From Gammaproteobacteria bacterium (GTDB lineage Bacteria; Pseudomonadota; Gammaproteobacteria; UBA4575): a stretch of 64,000 nucleotides of DNA. Positions 51,910 to 61,331 of the stretch are shown here, piece after piece; the first letter of the stretch is position 1, and the number at the start of each line of letters is the position of its first letter. Made by a program: the position numbers and the translations under genes. The notes under the pieces were generated by a model. That model saw nothing but the letters and a program-made list of their open reading frames with translations. It ran no database searches and was not told the DNA's origin. Location: positions 2,498,894-2,562,893 of the forward strand of contig CP046178.1 in NCBI GenBank assembly GCA_014075255.1, given 5' to 3'.

Positions 51910-52119
51910 CGACGTACCTCAAAGACTAGATGTTGAAATTCTAGGTAGAAATTTTAACATGTTGAGTGTTAAGTTGGTATGTCGTTGGGGTAATTTTTTA
52001 TTCACAATTACAAAGTAAATTGTGTGGTTTTTTTGACAAAATATGTATCTGGAATGACTGGAAAGTGAGCAGATTTGCCTCATTTTAATTTCCTTTTGAA
52101 TCAAGGTAATGGTTAAAAA

Positions 52120-52128
52120 TGCTATGAT
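52120..52128 (+). promoter_or_regulatory. Extended -10 promoter of pcnB
   Basis: TGCTATGAT (TG-N-TATGAT) 52 bases before the ATG at 52181. A -35-like TTGAAT lies at a long 21-base spacing. Confidence 0.45.
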
Positions 52129-52180
52129 AAGTTAAAGATATTACTGATAATTTTATTCCATTTGAAAGACTAAATAGCGC

Positions 52181-53482
52181 ATGAAGGATTTAGATCAAAA
52201 TCACAATAAAACCTCAATGAACAGGTTGGGTGAGCCTTCGATTGATTCGAGCTTGATCTGCGAAGGTGCTTTGGATGTAATTTCCCAATTGCATGCAGCC
52301 GGATTTAAGGCCTATATCGTAGGTGGTGGTGTTCGCGATTTGCTGCTAAATCTTCACCCTAAAGACTTTGATATTGCCACAGATGCCACCCCAGAGAACG
52401 TGCGCGAACTATTTGAGCATAGTCGAATAATAGGTCGGCGATTTCGCATTGTGCATGTTTACTTCGAAGGTGGCTTTACTGAAGTAGCAACATTTCGTGC
52501 TGCTAATACGGCTAGTGTAAATACACAAGGACGTATCATTGCAGATAATACTTTTGGCAGTATTGAAGAAGATGCATTTCGACGTGACTTTACGGTTAAT
52601 GCATTGTTTTACGATTCTGAGAAAGATCAAATCCTGGATTTAGTAGAGGGTCTGCAAGATGTCGATGCAAAAGTATTGCGCGTTATCGGAGACCCTGATC
52701 TGCGTTTTCGCGAAGACCCAGTACGTATGTTGCGTGCGGTAAGATTGGCTACAAAATTAAATTTTGAAATTGAAGAGAGCGCTAAAGATGCCATTATACG
52801 CTTAGGCTGTTTATTGTCTGAAGTACCTTCAGCGCGGTTGTTTGATGAGATGATTAAACTGTTTCATGGCGGCTTCGCGTTGCAAACCTATCAAGGCTTG
52901 CGTGACTTCGATTTATTTCGCCATATGTTCCCGTTAACGGAGCAAGTGTTAGATCAAGGTGCTAATTCGTTTACTAATTTGGTTAAAATAGCATTAGAAA
53001 ATACCGATGACCGCATACGTTCAGGAAAATCGGTTACCCCTGCTTTTTTGTATGCTGTGTTTTTATGGGGGCCTATGTGCAAGCTGAGCAAGCAATTAGA
53101 ATTGGATGGTCTTTCTCCTCAAGTAGCTCATGATGCGTCAATAAAAGACACGATTCTTTCGCAACTTCCTTACACTTCTATTCCTAAGCGTTTTTCTTAT
53201 TCAATGCGCGATATATGGAATCTGCAACATCGTTTTTATCGTCGTCGTGGCAAACTAGTATATAAACTTTACGAGCATGATCGATTTCGTGCTGCATATG
53301 ATTTCCTATGTTTGCGAGCCAGTGCGGGTGAGCCAGTAGAGGAGTTGTGTGAATGGTGGACAGTGTTTCAAGATGTCGATGATGCTACACGCAAGAAAAT
53401 GATACACGCGCAACAAAAAAAATCTAATCAGTCTGGGTCAAATACGAAATCTGGCCGTTCTAAAAAGAAAACCTATCACTAA
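52181..53482 (+). CDS. pcnB: Poly(A) polymerase I
   Basis: 433 residues. The nucleotidyltransferase head has YIVGGGVRDLLL and the catalytic Asp pair in KDFDIATDAT; AFRRDFTVNALFYD, and GLQDVDAKVLRVIGDPDLRFREDPVRMLRAVR follow. The neck/body and a basic C-terminal tail (KKSNQSGSNTKSGRSKKK) match PcnB. It adds poly(A) tails to RNA 3' ends and promotes decay. A distinction from CCA-adding enzyme is made by length, the basic tail and the folK neighbour. First gene of pcnB-folK-dgk-panB-panC. Confidence 0.92.
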   Translation: MKDLDQNHNKTSMNRLGEPSIDSSLICEGALDVISQLHAAGFKAYIVGGGVRDLLLNLHPKDFDIATDATPENVRELFEHSRIIGRRFRIVHVYFEGGFTEVATFRAANTASVNTQGRIIADNTFGSIEEDAFRRDFTVNALFYDSEKDQILDLVEGLQDVDAKVLRVIGDPDLRFREDPVRMLRAVRLATKLNFEIEESAKDAIIRLGCLLSEVPSARLFDEMIKLFHGGFALQTYQGLRDFDLFRHMFPLTEQVLDQGANSFTNLVKIALENTDDRIRSGKSVTPAFLYAVFLWGPMCKLSKQLELDGLSPQVAHDASIKDTILSQLPYTSIPKRFSYSMRDIWNLQHRFYRRRGKLVYKLYEHDRFRAAYDFLCLRASAGEPVEELCEWWTVFQDVDDATRKKMIHAQQKKSNQSGSNTKSGRSKKKTYH

Positions 53483-53522
53483 GCTTTAGATAGTTTTTAA
53501 ACGCCACGATCAAAATAGTGTG

Positions 53523-54029
53523 ATGCAAACGGTAGATGCCTATATAGGTTTGGGTAGTAATTTATCAGACCCTCAAGAACAAGTTACCCGTGCATTGCAG
53601 GAGCTAGATTCTATATCGGATACTCATTTGATGAAGGCTTCAGGTTTGTATGTGAGCAAGCCAATGGGGCCGTCAGATCAGCCTGACTATGTAAATGCTG
53701 TAGCGAAGATTTCAACGAGTCTGCCGCCAGAAAGTTTGTTAATTGAGCTACAGGGCATTGAGCAGGCGCACCAAAGACAAAGAAAAGATCAACGCTGGGG
53801 GCCAAGGACCTTGGATTTAGATATTATTCTATTTGGTGATCTACAAATGGATACTAAAACTCTGCAAATCCCACATTACGGTGTGGCGGAACGAGAATTT
53901 GTACTTATTCCTTTACAAGAGCTGCAAGCGGACCTCATTATTCCGGGTAAGGGACCGGTTGAGGATTTGATTGCGCAGTTGCCGCCCTATGAGCTATCAA
54001 GAATAAATAACCAAAATGATCAAGCATAA
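53523..54029 (+). CDS. folK: 6-hydroxymethyl-7,8-dihydropterin pyrophosphokinase
   Basis: 168 residues from the ATG at 53523; a GTG three bases earlier is in frame. The signatures AYIGLGSNLSDP, SGLYVSKPMGPSDQPDYVNAV and RWGPRTLDLDIILFGD are complete, with the Asp pair binding Mg-ATP. It pyrophosphorylates the pterin for folate synthesis. It lies 38 bases after pcnB and overlaps the start of the kinase gene by 14. Confidence 0.96.
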   Translation: MQTVDAYIGLGSNLSDPQEQVTRALQELDSISDTHLMKASGLYVSKPMGPSDQPDYVNAVAKISTSLPPESLLIELQGIEQAHQRQRKDQRWGPRTLDLDIILFGDLQMDTKTLQIPHYGVAEREFVLIPLQELQADLIIPGKGPVEDLIAQLPPYELSRINNQNDQA

Positions 54030-54666
54030 TCTTAAATATATTGTTGTAGAGGGCCCCATTGGTGTGGGTAAAACCAGTTTGGCGCAGCGCCTATCGGATG
54101 AATTTGGTTCAACTTTGTTGTTGGAGCACGTAGATGACAATCCGTTTTTGGAACGTTTTTATCAAAACCCTCGTGAGGCTGCACTTTCAACTCAATTGTA
54201 TTTTTTATTGCAACGCACCAAGCAGCTTCAAGAATTTAAGCAAGCCGATATTTTTTCGCCGGTAAGAGTTGCAGATTTCCTAATTGAAAAAGATCGTTTA
54301 TTCGCGCAAGTAACATTGAATGCAAGTGAATATGAATTGTATGAGCAAATCTACTCGCACTTAACGATCGATGCTCCAAAGCCCGACTTGGTGGTGTACT
54401 TGCAAGCCCCAGTAGAAATTTTGTTACAGCGTATACGTAAACGCGGACGCGGTTATGAACGATTAGTTGAAACGGCGTATCTAGAGCAGTTGAATGAGGC
54501 TTATGCAAAATTCTTTTACGATTATGACGGCGCACCATGTTTAATTGTTAATGCAAGTGATATTGATTTTATTAATAACGATCAAGACTATGAGCAGTTG
54601 TTGGGTGAGATTTTAAATACAGATGCGGGTAAGCGATACTTTAATCCGCTACCATTTGTAAGTTAA
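54016..54666 (+). CDS. Deoxynucleoside kinase family protein
   Basis: 216 residues. P-loop VEGPIGVGKTS, the DRx-type KDRLFAQVTL and the lid RIRKRGRGYE with repeated Arg show a dNK/dGK-type kinase (PF01712). These phosphorylate deoxynucleosides at the 5' end; substrate choice cannot be read from this. Proteobacteria often lack such a kinase, but in some it sits between folK and panB, as here. It overlaps folK by 14 bases. The stop is inside a 14-base direct repeat. Confidence 0.87.
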   Translation: MIKHNLKYIVVEGPIGVGKTSLAQRLSDEFGSTLLLEHVDDNPFLERFYQNPREAALSTQLYFLLQRTKQLQEFKQADIFSPVRVADFLIEKDRLFAQVTLNASEYELYEQIYSHLTIDAPKPDLVVYLQAPVEILLQRIRKRGRGYERLVETAYLEQLNEAYAKFFYDYDGAPCLIVNASDIDFINNDQDYEQLLGEILNTDAGKRYFNPLPFVS

Positions 54667-54680
54667 ACCATTTGTAAGTT
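54651..54680. repeat. 14-bp direct repeat at the kinase-panB junction
   Basis: ACCATTTGTAAGTT occurs at 54651-54664 and again at 54667-54680, two bases apart. The first copy contains the end of the kinase frame; the second is non-coding, just before the panB ATG. A small local duplication. Confidence 0.75.
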
Positions 54681-54684
54681 TAAA

Positions 54685-55482
54685 ATGAGCATCCATAAAC
54701 CAAACAAAAATATAACGCTTACTCGCTTGCATGCTATGAAGGCTAGTGGTGAAAAAATTGCCTGTCTCACCGCTTATGATGCGAGTTTTGCTTCCATACT
54801 GGATCAGGCTGGGATGGATATTATTCTTGTAGGGGATTCTCTTGGGATGGTCGTGCAGGGACGAGACAGTACGGTATCAGTGACTATGGAAGATATGATC
54901 TATCATAGCCAATGTGTAAGTAGCGCAGCTAAACAGGCTTTCTTGATTGCAGATATGCCCTTTATGTCTTACACCAATGTAGAGCAAGCTCTAGCAAATG
55001 CCACTGATCTAATTCAGTTAGGTGGTGCGCAAATGGTGAAACTAGAAGCATCCAGCCGCCAAGTTAGTATTGTGCAAGAGCTCAGTGAATGTGGTATTCC
55101 AATTTGTGCGCATTTAGGTTTACGACCGCAATATATTCATAAGTTGGGTGGATATGCCATGCAAGGTAAAGATGAAGCCAGTGCAAATGAACTGTATCAA
55201 AGCGCGCAAAGTTTACAGGCGGCGGGTGCAGATATGTTATTGTTGGAATGTGTACCAGATGCCTTAGCGCAAAAAATTACTCAACAGTCTTCCATTCCGG
55301 TAATTGGCATTGGTGCCGGTTCACAATGTGATGGCCAAATACTGGTACTGCATGATGTGATCGGTATTACGCATGGCGTGACTCCTAAATTTGCAAAAAA
55401 CTTTCTTGCAGAGGCGGAAGATATACAAAGCGCAGTCGTAAACTATGTGCAAGACGTGAAAAATCTTAAGTTTCCTGCTTAA
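54685..55482 (+). CDS. panB: 3-methyl-2-oxobutanoate hydroxymethyltransferase
   Basis: 265 residues, TIM barrel. KIACLTAYDASFASILDQAG, ILVGDSLGMVVQG and the active-site region MVKLEAS, plus GIGAGSQCDGQILVLHD, are the full set of PanB motifs. It makes ketopantoate from ketoisovalerate for pantothenate and CoA. Followed 26 bases later by panC. Confidence 0.97.
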   Translation: MSIHKPNKNITLTRLHAMKASGEKIACLTAYDASFASILDQAGMDIILVGDSLGMVVQGRDSTVSVTMEDMIYHSQCVSSAAKQAFLIADMPFMSYTNVEQALANATDLIQLGGAQMVKLEASSRQVSIVQELSECGIPICAHLGLRPQYIHKLGGYAMQGKDEASANELYQSAQSLQAAGADMLLLECVPDALAQKITQQSSIPVIGIGAGSQCDGQILVLHDVIGITHGVTPKFAKNFLAEAEDIQSAVVNYVQDVKNLKFPA

Positions 55483-55508
55483 TACATTTCATTTTTTAAA
55501 TTTCCTGT

Positions 55509-56360
55509 ATGCAAACTGTAACCACCGTTGCTGAATTACGTCAGCATATTAATAAATGGAAGAATCTGGGTAATAAAGTTGTGTTGGTGCCTACTATGGG
55601 TAACTTGCATGCAGGCCATTTAACGTTAATGAAGCATGCACATCGCTGTGGAGACAAAGTGATATGTAGTATATTTGTTAATGCGCTGCAGTTTGATCGC
55701 AGTGAAGATTTAAAAGTATATCCTCGCACACCTGAGCAAGATCTTGCGGCATTACAAGTTGAAAATGTAGATCTAGTATTTATGCCGGAACATGAAGAGG
55801 TGTATGCAGCAGTGCATAAACCCCAGCAAGCTATACCCAAGTATCCACTTAATGATCAGTTATGCGGTAAATATCGACCAGGCTTTTTTGATGGCATCGC
55901 TGAAGTGGTGGCGAGACTATTTCACATGATCCGTCCAGATGTGGCGGTGTTTGGAGAAAAAGATTATCAGCAACTGATTATCATTAAACGTTTAGTTCAA
56001 GATATGAGTTTTCCAATTCTGATTGAGCAAGTCCCTACTCAACGTGAAGAGGATGGACTTGCTTATAGTTCTCGTAATTCATATCTAAATGTAAACGAAA
56101 GAGCACAAGCCAAACAAATTCATGAGGCATTGTTAGAAGTTAAAACCCAAATTGAATCAGGGTCTCAAGATTTTGCTGAAATTGAAAAGCAGGCAATGAG
56201 CCACCTTATGAAGGCTGGATTTCAACCAGATTATGTAGCAATCAGGAATGCTAAAGACATGGAGCCTGCAAGCTATAGTACTGATTTTATTGTAATTTTA
56301 GTGGCAGCATGGTTAGGGAAAGCGCGCTTAATCGACAACTTACTGTTACCGAAGCGCTAA
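55509..56360 (+). CDS. panC: Pantothenate synthetase
   Basis: 283 residues. The HxGH-type site is in PTMGNLHAGHLTLM, with FVNALQF and FGEKDYQQLIIIKRLV, and the SSRNSYL loop. It joins pantoate and beta-alanine with ATP. panD, the usual next step supplier of beta-alanine, is not adjacent; a 42-residue membrane protein follows instead after 46 bases. Confidence 0.97.
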   Translation: MQTVTTVAELRQHINKWKNLGNKVVLVPTMGNLHAGHLTLMKHAHRCGDKVICSIFVNALQFDRSEDLKVYPRTPEQDLAALQVENVDLVFMPEHEEVYAAVHKPQQAIPKYPLNDQLCGKYRPGFFDGIAEVVARLFHMIRPDVAVFGEKDYQQLIIIKRLVQDMSFPILIEQVPTQREEDGLAYSSRNSYLNVNERAQAKQIHEALLEVKTQIESGSQDFAEIEKQAMSHLMKAGFQPDYVAIRNAKDMEPASYSTDFIVILVAAWLGKARLIDNLLLPKR

Positions 56361-56406
56361 TTCAGTATACTTTGCAAAAGAATATTTATTAGTTAAGGAG
56401 ATAGAT

Positions 56407-56535
56407 ATGTGGGTGTTAGTAGTAATTTGTGTAGTGTTAACGTTTATTCTTGCAGTATGGGCGCAGCTAGATGTATTTGGTGTAAAACTTACACAACTTA
56501 TACAATTTAAGCGCGTATCAAATGACGATTCTTAA
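56407..56535 (+). CDS. Small single-pass membrane protein, 42 residues
   Basis: AAGGAG lies 6 bases before the ATG at 56407, and TAA ends it at 56535. The whole N-terminal half is a membrane helix (WVLVVICVVLTFILAVWAQL); the C-terminal tail is polar and basic (QFKRVSNDDS). The ribosome site and position at the end of panB-panC, before a terminator, make it a real gene. No family recognised; size and shape suggest a small membrane regulator or complex subunit (inference). Confidence 0.6.
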   Translation: MWVLVVICVVLTFILAVWAQLDVFGVKLTQLIQFKRVSNDDS

Positions 56536-56554
56536 CGCTTAAAAAAAATTTCAG

Positions 56555-56587
56555 ATAAAGGCGCTTTAATTAGCGCCTTTATTTTTT
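56555..56587 (+). terminator. Terminator after the panC-linked gene
   Basis: ATAAAGGCGCT (56555-56565) and AGCGCCTTTAT (56572-56582), exact 11-bp stem, 6-base loop, followed by TTTTT. A clear rho-independent terminator of the pcnB-to-56535 transcript. Confidence 0.9.
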
Positions 56588-56606
56588 GTGCGATATTAAA
56601 ATCACT

Positions 56607-58169
56607 ATGCGTGACTCAATAACACAATTATCATCCTACCAAGCGCTTGCTTCACATTTTGAGGAAACAAAATCTCACAACATGCGAGATATGTTTGCGC
56701 AAGATACAAATCGTTTCTCCACTTTTTCTGTCCAGTTTGATGGCCTGCTGCTTGATTATTCAAAAAATCGCATTAATTCAGTAACCATTGAAAAACTTGT
56801 TGCGCTATTTGATGAATGCGATGTGCATGCATGTCGAGAAAAAATGTTTTCTGGAGAAAAAATAAACTCAACTGAAGATCGAGCAGTCCAGCACACAGCA
56901 TTACGCAACTTAGAAAACCAAAATTCAGCGTTAACAAAAAAACAAGTTGCCATCCTATTGCTTATTGAGGCTTTTGTAGAAAAAGTTGATCGGTCTAATA
57001 TTACAGATATTGTAAATATTGGTATCGGAGGCTCCCATCTCGGGCCATTGTTTGTTTGCGATGCATTGCAGGAAATATCTAAGCCCAATTTAAGTGTTCA
57101 TTTTGTAGCGAATGTGGATGCTGAAGAAATTAACCGCGTATTGAATAAACTGAATCCTGAGAATACGCTCTTTATCGTTACTTCTAAGAGTTTTACTACG
57201 CAAGAAACACTTACCAATGCAAAAACTGCAAGAAATTGGTTATTAAAAAGTGAAAATCTAAAAAATGAAGACCACTTCGTTGCGGTGACAGCTAATGTTG
57301 AAAATGCACGAAAGTTTGGTATAGCAGAAGAAAATATATTTCCAATGTGGGATGAAATTGGTGGCAGGTATTCGTTATGGTCTGCGGTTGGTTTATCTAT
57401 AGTGCTATCAGTAGGAATGGGTGCTTTTAAAAATTTGTTGAAGGGCGCGCATGCAATGGATGAGCATTTTATAAATGCTCCTACAGATAAAAACATCCCT
57501 GTTTTAATGGCATTACTGGAGGTTTGGAATCAAATCTTTCTTGAAGCTCAAGCTCATGTGATTTTGCCTTATGACGTAAGGCTGAAATTACTGCCTGCTT
57601 ATTTGCAGCAATTGGTGATGGAGAGTAATGGAAAGTCTGTTGATCGAGAGGGTAATGTTTTAAATGTTCCAAGTTCACCAATTGTGTTTGGGGATGTGGG
57701 CACCAACGCGCAACATAGTTTTTTTCAGTTGTTGCATCAGGGAACGCATCAATTGAGTTGTGATTTTATAGGGGTTGCTAAGCCTGGGCATGATAACCAC
57801 GTGCAGCACGACATGCTATTAGCCAATATGATTGGCCAAACTCAGGCCTTAATGCAGGGACAGACTCTCGAAGCAATAGGGCCCGCGAAGTATGCAGAGC
57901 ATAAAGTTTTTCCAGGTAATCGAGTCAGCAATACTATATTTTTAACCGAATTGAACCCCTATTCGATAGGCCTACTAATAGCTATGTATGAACACAAAAC
58001 ATTTGTACATGGCGCTCTATTAAATATTAATTCATTTGATCAAATGGGTGTTGAGCTGGGCAAACGCACTGCAAATAATTTGTTAGATAAAATCAAAAAT
58101 AATGGTTTAGTTACTGATGAGGATTCATCAACTATTGGGCTGATTGATTTTTATAAGCAGAATAAATAG
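56607..58169 (+). CDS. pgi: Glucose-6-phosphate isomerase
   Basis: 520 residues from the ATG at 56607; a TTG start seven codons upstream would run into the terminator. VNIGIGGSHLGP, TSKSFTTQETL, the catalytic FGDVGTNAQHSFFQLLHQGT and NSFDQMGVELGK are the Pgi motifs. It interconverts glucose-6- and fructose-6-phosphate, a step of glycolysis and gluconeogenesis. It follows a terminator, so it needs its own promoter. The stop meets the queG stop with no base between. Confidence 0.95.
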   Translation: MRDSITQLSSYQALASHFEETKSHNMRDMFAQDTNRFSTFSVQFDGLLLDYSKNRINSVTIEKLVALFDECDVHACREKMFSGEKINSTEDRAVQHTALRNLENQNSALTKKQVAILLLIEAFVEKVDRSNITDIVNIGIGGSHLGPLFVCDALQEISKPNLSVHFVANVDAEEINRVLNKLNPENTLFIVTSKSFTTQETLTNAKTARNWLLKSENLKNEDHFVAVTANVENARKFGIAEENIFPMWDEIGGRYSLWSAVGLSIVLSVGMGAFKNLLKGAHAMDEHFINAPTDKNIPVLMALLEVWNQIFLEAQAHVILPYDVRLKLLPAYLQQLVMESNGKSVDREGNVLNVPSSPIVFGDVGTNAQHSFFQLLHQGTHQLSCDFIGVAKPGHDNHVQHDMLLANMIGQTQALMQGQTLEAIGPAKYAEHKVFPGNRVSNTIFLTELNPYSIGLLIAMYEHKTFVHGALLNINSFDQMGVELGKRTANNLLDKIKNNGLVTDEDSSTIGLIDFYKQNK

Positions 58170-59234
58170 CTAATTTAAATGGTGTTGTTCTATTGCCCAT
58201 GCAACGTGTTCACGTACTAATTCACTTGGGTGGCTCTGTTTTTCTTGCAAAGCAGTATTGATTTTTGAGCTGCTAGGTGCATTGCCCAGTGCGACGGCAA
58301 TATTTCTTAACCAGCATTCATAACCAATGCGTCGAATAGCGGATCCTTCAGTATTCTTTAAAAATTCTTCTTCGCTCCAGCTAAATAAGCTTATAAGTTC
58401 TGGCGCATCTAAATTATTTCGTACTGCAAAGTCTGCTAGTTCGCTTTTTTGCTCAAAGCGATTCCAGGGGCAATATAATTGGCAGTCATCGCAGCCATAA
58501 ATGCGATTACCCATGGCTTTTCTAAATTCAATAGGAATTGATTCTCTAAGCTCTATTGTGTGGTAAGAAATGCAGCGGCGAGCGTCTAATTTATAAGGCG
58601 CAATAATGGCTTGTGTAGGGCAAATTTCAATACATTTGTTACACGTGCCACAATGATTTTCAACGGGTGAATCTATGGGCAAGGGCAGGTCGGTATACAG
58701 TTCACCTAAGAAAAACCATGAACCGCATTCGCGGTTAATTAAATTAGTGTGTTTACCAATCCAGCCGAGTCCTGCTTTTTCCGCCAGGGCTTTTTCTAAT
58801 ACGGGTGCGCTGTCAACAAATGCACGGTAACCAAATGGGCCAACTTCTTTGGCAATTTTATCAGCGAGTTTTTGCAAACGTTTGCGAATCACTTTGTGAT
58901 AATCGCGGCCTAGTGCATATCTAGAGATATAAGCTAGTTCATGGTTGTTTAATACATCTTCTTCATCTGCGGCATCAGGTGTTTGGTAATTTATACGAGT
59001 AGAGATTATGCGGATGGTTCCTGGGATCAGTTTTTCAGGTTGTGAGCGTTTTGTTCCGTGCTTATCCATGTACTGCATTTCACCTTGATAACCAGCTGCT
59101 AACCAATTCATAAGATGAGTTTCGTGTTCACTCAATTCAGTATTGGTAATTCCAACTTCATCAAAGCCAAGTTCAATGCTCCAAGCTCTTATGTCTTGCG
59201 CGAGTTTTGAGAAATCTGTAGTGGAGCTATTCAT
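58170..59234 (-). CDS. queG: Epoxyqueuosine reductase QueG
   Basis: 354 residues. The N-terminal cobalamin-binding region precedes two [4Fe-4S] motifs: HCGTCNKCIEICPT (about 185-200) and CDDCQLYCPWN (about 240), plus a lone Cys in DARRCISYH. The C-terminal HEAT-like part (RNIAVALGNAPSS) is as in the family. It reduces epoxyqueuosine to queuosine in tRNA, the last step. It is convergent with pgi and divergent from the nnrDE gene, 24 bases away. Confidence 0.95.
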   Translation of the reverse strand: MNSSTTDFSKLAQDIRAWSIELGFDEVGITNTELSEHETHLMNWLAAGYQGEMQYMDKHGTKRSQPEKLIPGTIRIISTRINYQTPDAADEEDVLNNHELAYISRYALGRDYHKVIRKRLQKLADKIAKEVGPFGYRAFVDSAPVLEKALAEKAGLGWIGKHTNLINRECGSWFFLGELYTDLPLPIDSPVENHCGTCNKCIEICPTQAIIAPYKLDARRCISYHTIELRESIPIEFRKAMGNRIYGCDDCQLYCPWNRFEQKSELADFAVRNNLDAPELISLFSWSEEEFLKNTEGSAIRRIGYECWLRNIAVALGNAPSSSKINTALQEKQSHPSELVREHVAWAIEQHHLN

Positions 59235-59258
59235 TTAGGGCTTAGATATACTTTGCTT

Positions 59259-60758
59259 ATGAGTGATTTTGTAAAAGATGTTTATCTTACTGAGCAAGTG
59301 CGGGAATTAGATCGCACTGCAATCGAAGAATTTAATATACCCAGTTTTAGCTTAATGCGACGGGCCGCTGAAGCTGCGTTTCGTGAAATTCAACTAGCAT
59401 GGCCAAATGCGAACCATATCATTGTGTTGGCAGGTACGGGTAATAATGGTGGTGATGGATATGTAATTGCCAGTATTGCGCTAGCTGCAAATCTTAAAAC
59501 AAAAGTAATTCAGGTTGGAGATCATGCCAAATTACAGGGCGATGCCAAAAAAGCCCATGATATGTTTGTTGAAAATAATGGGTTTTGTACTGCTTTTGAT
59601 GAGCATGAGTTCTCTGGCTGTGACGTTATTGTAGATGCCTTGCTGGGGACAGGATTGACTCGAATAGTTAAAGGAGATTATGCAACGGCTATAGAATTAG
59701 CCAATCAACATACTGCTCCTATTCTTAGTGTAGATGTTCCATCTGGATTGGATGCAAATAACGGTTGCCCATTAGGTGTTGCGATACAAGCAGACAGCAC
59801 GGTTACTTTTGTAGGGATGAAGTTGGGTTTATTAACCGCATCAGGGCGAGAGTATTCAGGTAAAATAATTTTTAATCATTTGCAAATACCAAAAGAAGTT
59901 TATCAATCTATGTCATCTACCTGCCAACCTATCTGCAAGTCTATTCAATTAAGTGATCTGCACGCTGTGCTTGGAAAACGTGATGTCGATGCGCACAAAG
60001 GTGATTATGGCCATGTGTTGGTTATTGGTGGAAACGCAGGGATGGCAGGATCGGTGATGTTGGCTGCGGAAGCTGCGGCAAGAACGGGTAGCGGTTTAGT
60101 TTCTGTTGCAACGCTTCCGCAGCATGCAAATACTGCGTTGCAGTCTTGTAGAGAAATTATGATGCATGGTGTTGCCTCTATAAAAGAATTAAACCCACTG
60201 TTGAAGCAGGCGACAGTGGTGGCCATTGGGCCAGGTTTAGGGCAAGACGCTTGGGCTAAAAAATTATTTTCGCGTGTATTGGAATTTGATATTCCTATGG
60301 TTGTGGATGCCGATGCGCTTAACCTTCTAGCGGGCGAGCCTTTGCAAAAAGAATCTTGGGTACTTACACCTCATCCAGGTGAAGCTGCACGTTTATTAAA
60401 TAGTACTACTAAAAAAATTCAGAAAAATCGGTTGAACTCTTCTCAGACTTTGCAAAATCAATATGGTGGGGTAGCAGTTTTAAAAGGCAGTGGAACCTTG
60501 GTTACAAGTGGGATTGCAAATGAAAATGAAACATCGATTTGCACAGCTGGAAATCCTGGTATGGCGAGTGGTGGAATGGGAGATGTGCTAACAGGAATTA
60601 TTGCAGGATTACTTGCACAAGATTTGAGTGCCTATGATGCTGCATGTTTTGGGGTACAACTGCATGCGCAAAGTGCTGATCTCGCAGCAGAAGATGGAAT
60701 GCGTGGAATGTTGGCGAGTGATTTATTTGTTCCTCTGAGAAAATTAATTAATTCTTAA
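59259..60758 (+). CDS. nnr: Bifunctional NAD(P)H-hydrate repair enzyme (epimerase/dehydratase)
   Basis: 499 residues from the ATG at 59259 (an upstream TTG is in frame). The N-terminal epimerase (about 1-215) has VLAGTGNNGGDGYV; the C-terminal ADP-dependent dehydratase (about 225-495) has GGNAGMAGSVMLAAEAAARTG in pieces, and NPGMASGGMGDVLTG, the nucleotide site. It repairs hydrated NADH and NADPH. tsaE begins 8 bases after the stop, the same nnrD-tsaE pair as in many gammaproteobacteria, and amiC follows. Confidence 0.94.
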   Translation: MSDFVKDVYLTEQVRELDRTAIEEFNIPSFSLMRRAAEAAFREIQLAWPNANHIIVLAGTGNNGGDGYVIASIALAANLKTKVIQVGDHAKLQGDAKKAHDMFVENNGFCTAFDEHEFSGCDVIVDALLGTGLTRIVKGDYATAIELANQHTAPILSVDVPSGLDANNGCPLGVAIQADSTVTFVGMKLGLLTASGREYSGKIIFNHLQIPKEVYQSMSSTCQPICKSIQLSDLHAVLGKRDVDAHKGDYGHVLVIGGNAGMAGSVMLAAEAAARTGSGLVSVATLPQHANTALQSCREIMMHGVASIKELNPLLKQATVVAIGPGLGQDAWAKKLFSRVLEFDIPMVVDADALNLLAGEPLQKESWVLTPHPGEAARLLNSTTKKIQKNRLNSSQTLQNQYGGVAVLKGSGTLVTSGIANENETSICTAGNPGMASGGMGDVLTGIIAGLLAQDLSAYDAACFGVQLHAQSADLAAEDGMRGMLASDLFVPLRKLINS

Positions 60759-60766
60759 TTTAGAAA

Positions 60767-61213
60767 ATGACTAAGCTAATCGGCGAAGCAGCCACCTTAG
60801 AATTTGCTGCAAAGCTTGCAAAATTTTGCCAGCCGCCTCTAAACATTCATTTGCAGGGTGAGTTGGGGAGTGGCAAAACCACGTTTGCACGTGGTTTTAT
60901 CAATAAGCTTGGGTACAGTGGTAATGTAAAAAGTCCAACCTTCACGCTTGTTGAAACCTATGACTTAGAGAGTGCACGTCTATACCATTTTGATTTGTAT
61001 CGTTTAAAAGACCCGCTTGAATTAGAGTACATTGGCATCCGTGATCTTGTCGGAGAAGTCGATGTAATGTGTCTGATTGAATGGCCTGAAAGAGGGGGTG
61101 CAGGGTTGCCTGAAGCCGATCTAGTGATCAGCCTTGAGTATCACGGGGAGTCACGGGATGTTGATTACCAAGCAAATTCTACCAAAGGTCAGATGATTAT
61201 TGACAAATTATGA
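60767..61213 (+). CDS. tsaE: tRNA threonylcarbamoyladenosine biosynthesis ATPase TsaE
   Basis: 148 residues. Walker A GELGSGKTTFARG, SPTFTLVETYD and the region HFDLYRLKDPLELE are the family marks; CLIEWPERGG also fits. With TsaB and TsaD it makes the t6A modification beside the anticodon of ANN-reading tRNAs. It lies between the NAD(P)H-hydrate enzyme and amiC. Confidence 0.95.
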   Translation: MTKLIGEAATLEFAAKLAKFCQPPLNIHLQGELGSGKTTFARGFINKLGYSGNVKSPTFTLVETYDLESARLYHFDLYRLKDPLELEYIGIRDLVGEVDVMCLIEWPERGGAGLPEADLVISLEYHGESRDVDYQANSTKGQMIIDKL

Positions 61214-61331
61214 GACCAGGCTCTAATAAATAGGCATAGGTCATTAGTTTCATTGGAGTTATTGCTTGCAATTTTTTCTAGATTTGTCACACTTTCGATT
61301 CTGTTTCTTGTTGTAAGGACTACAGCTTCTC

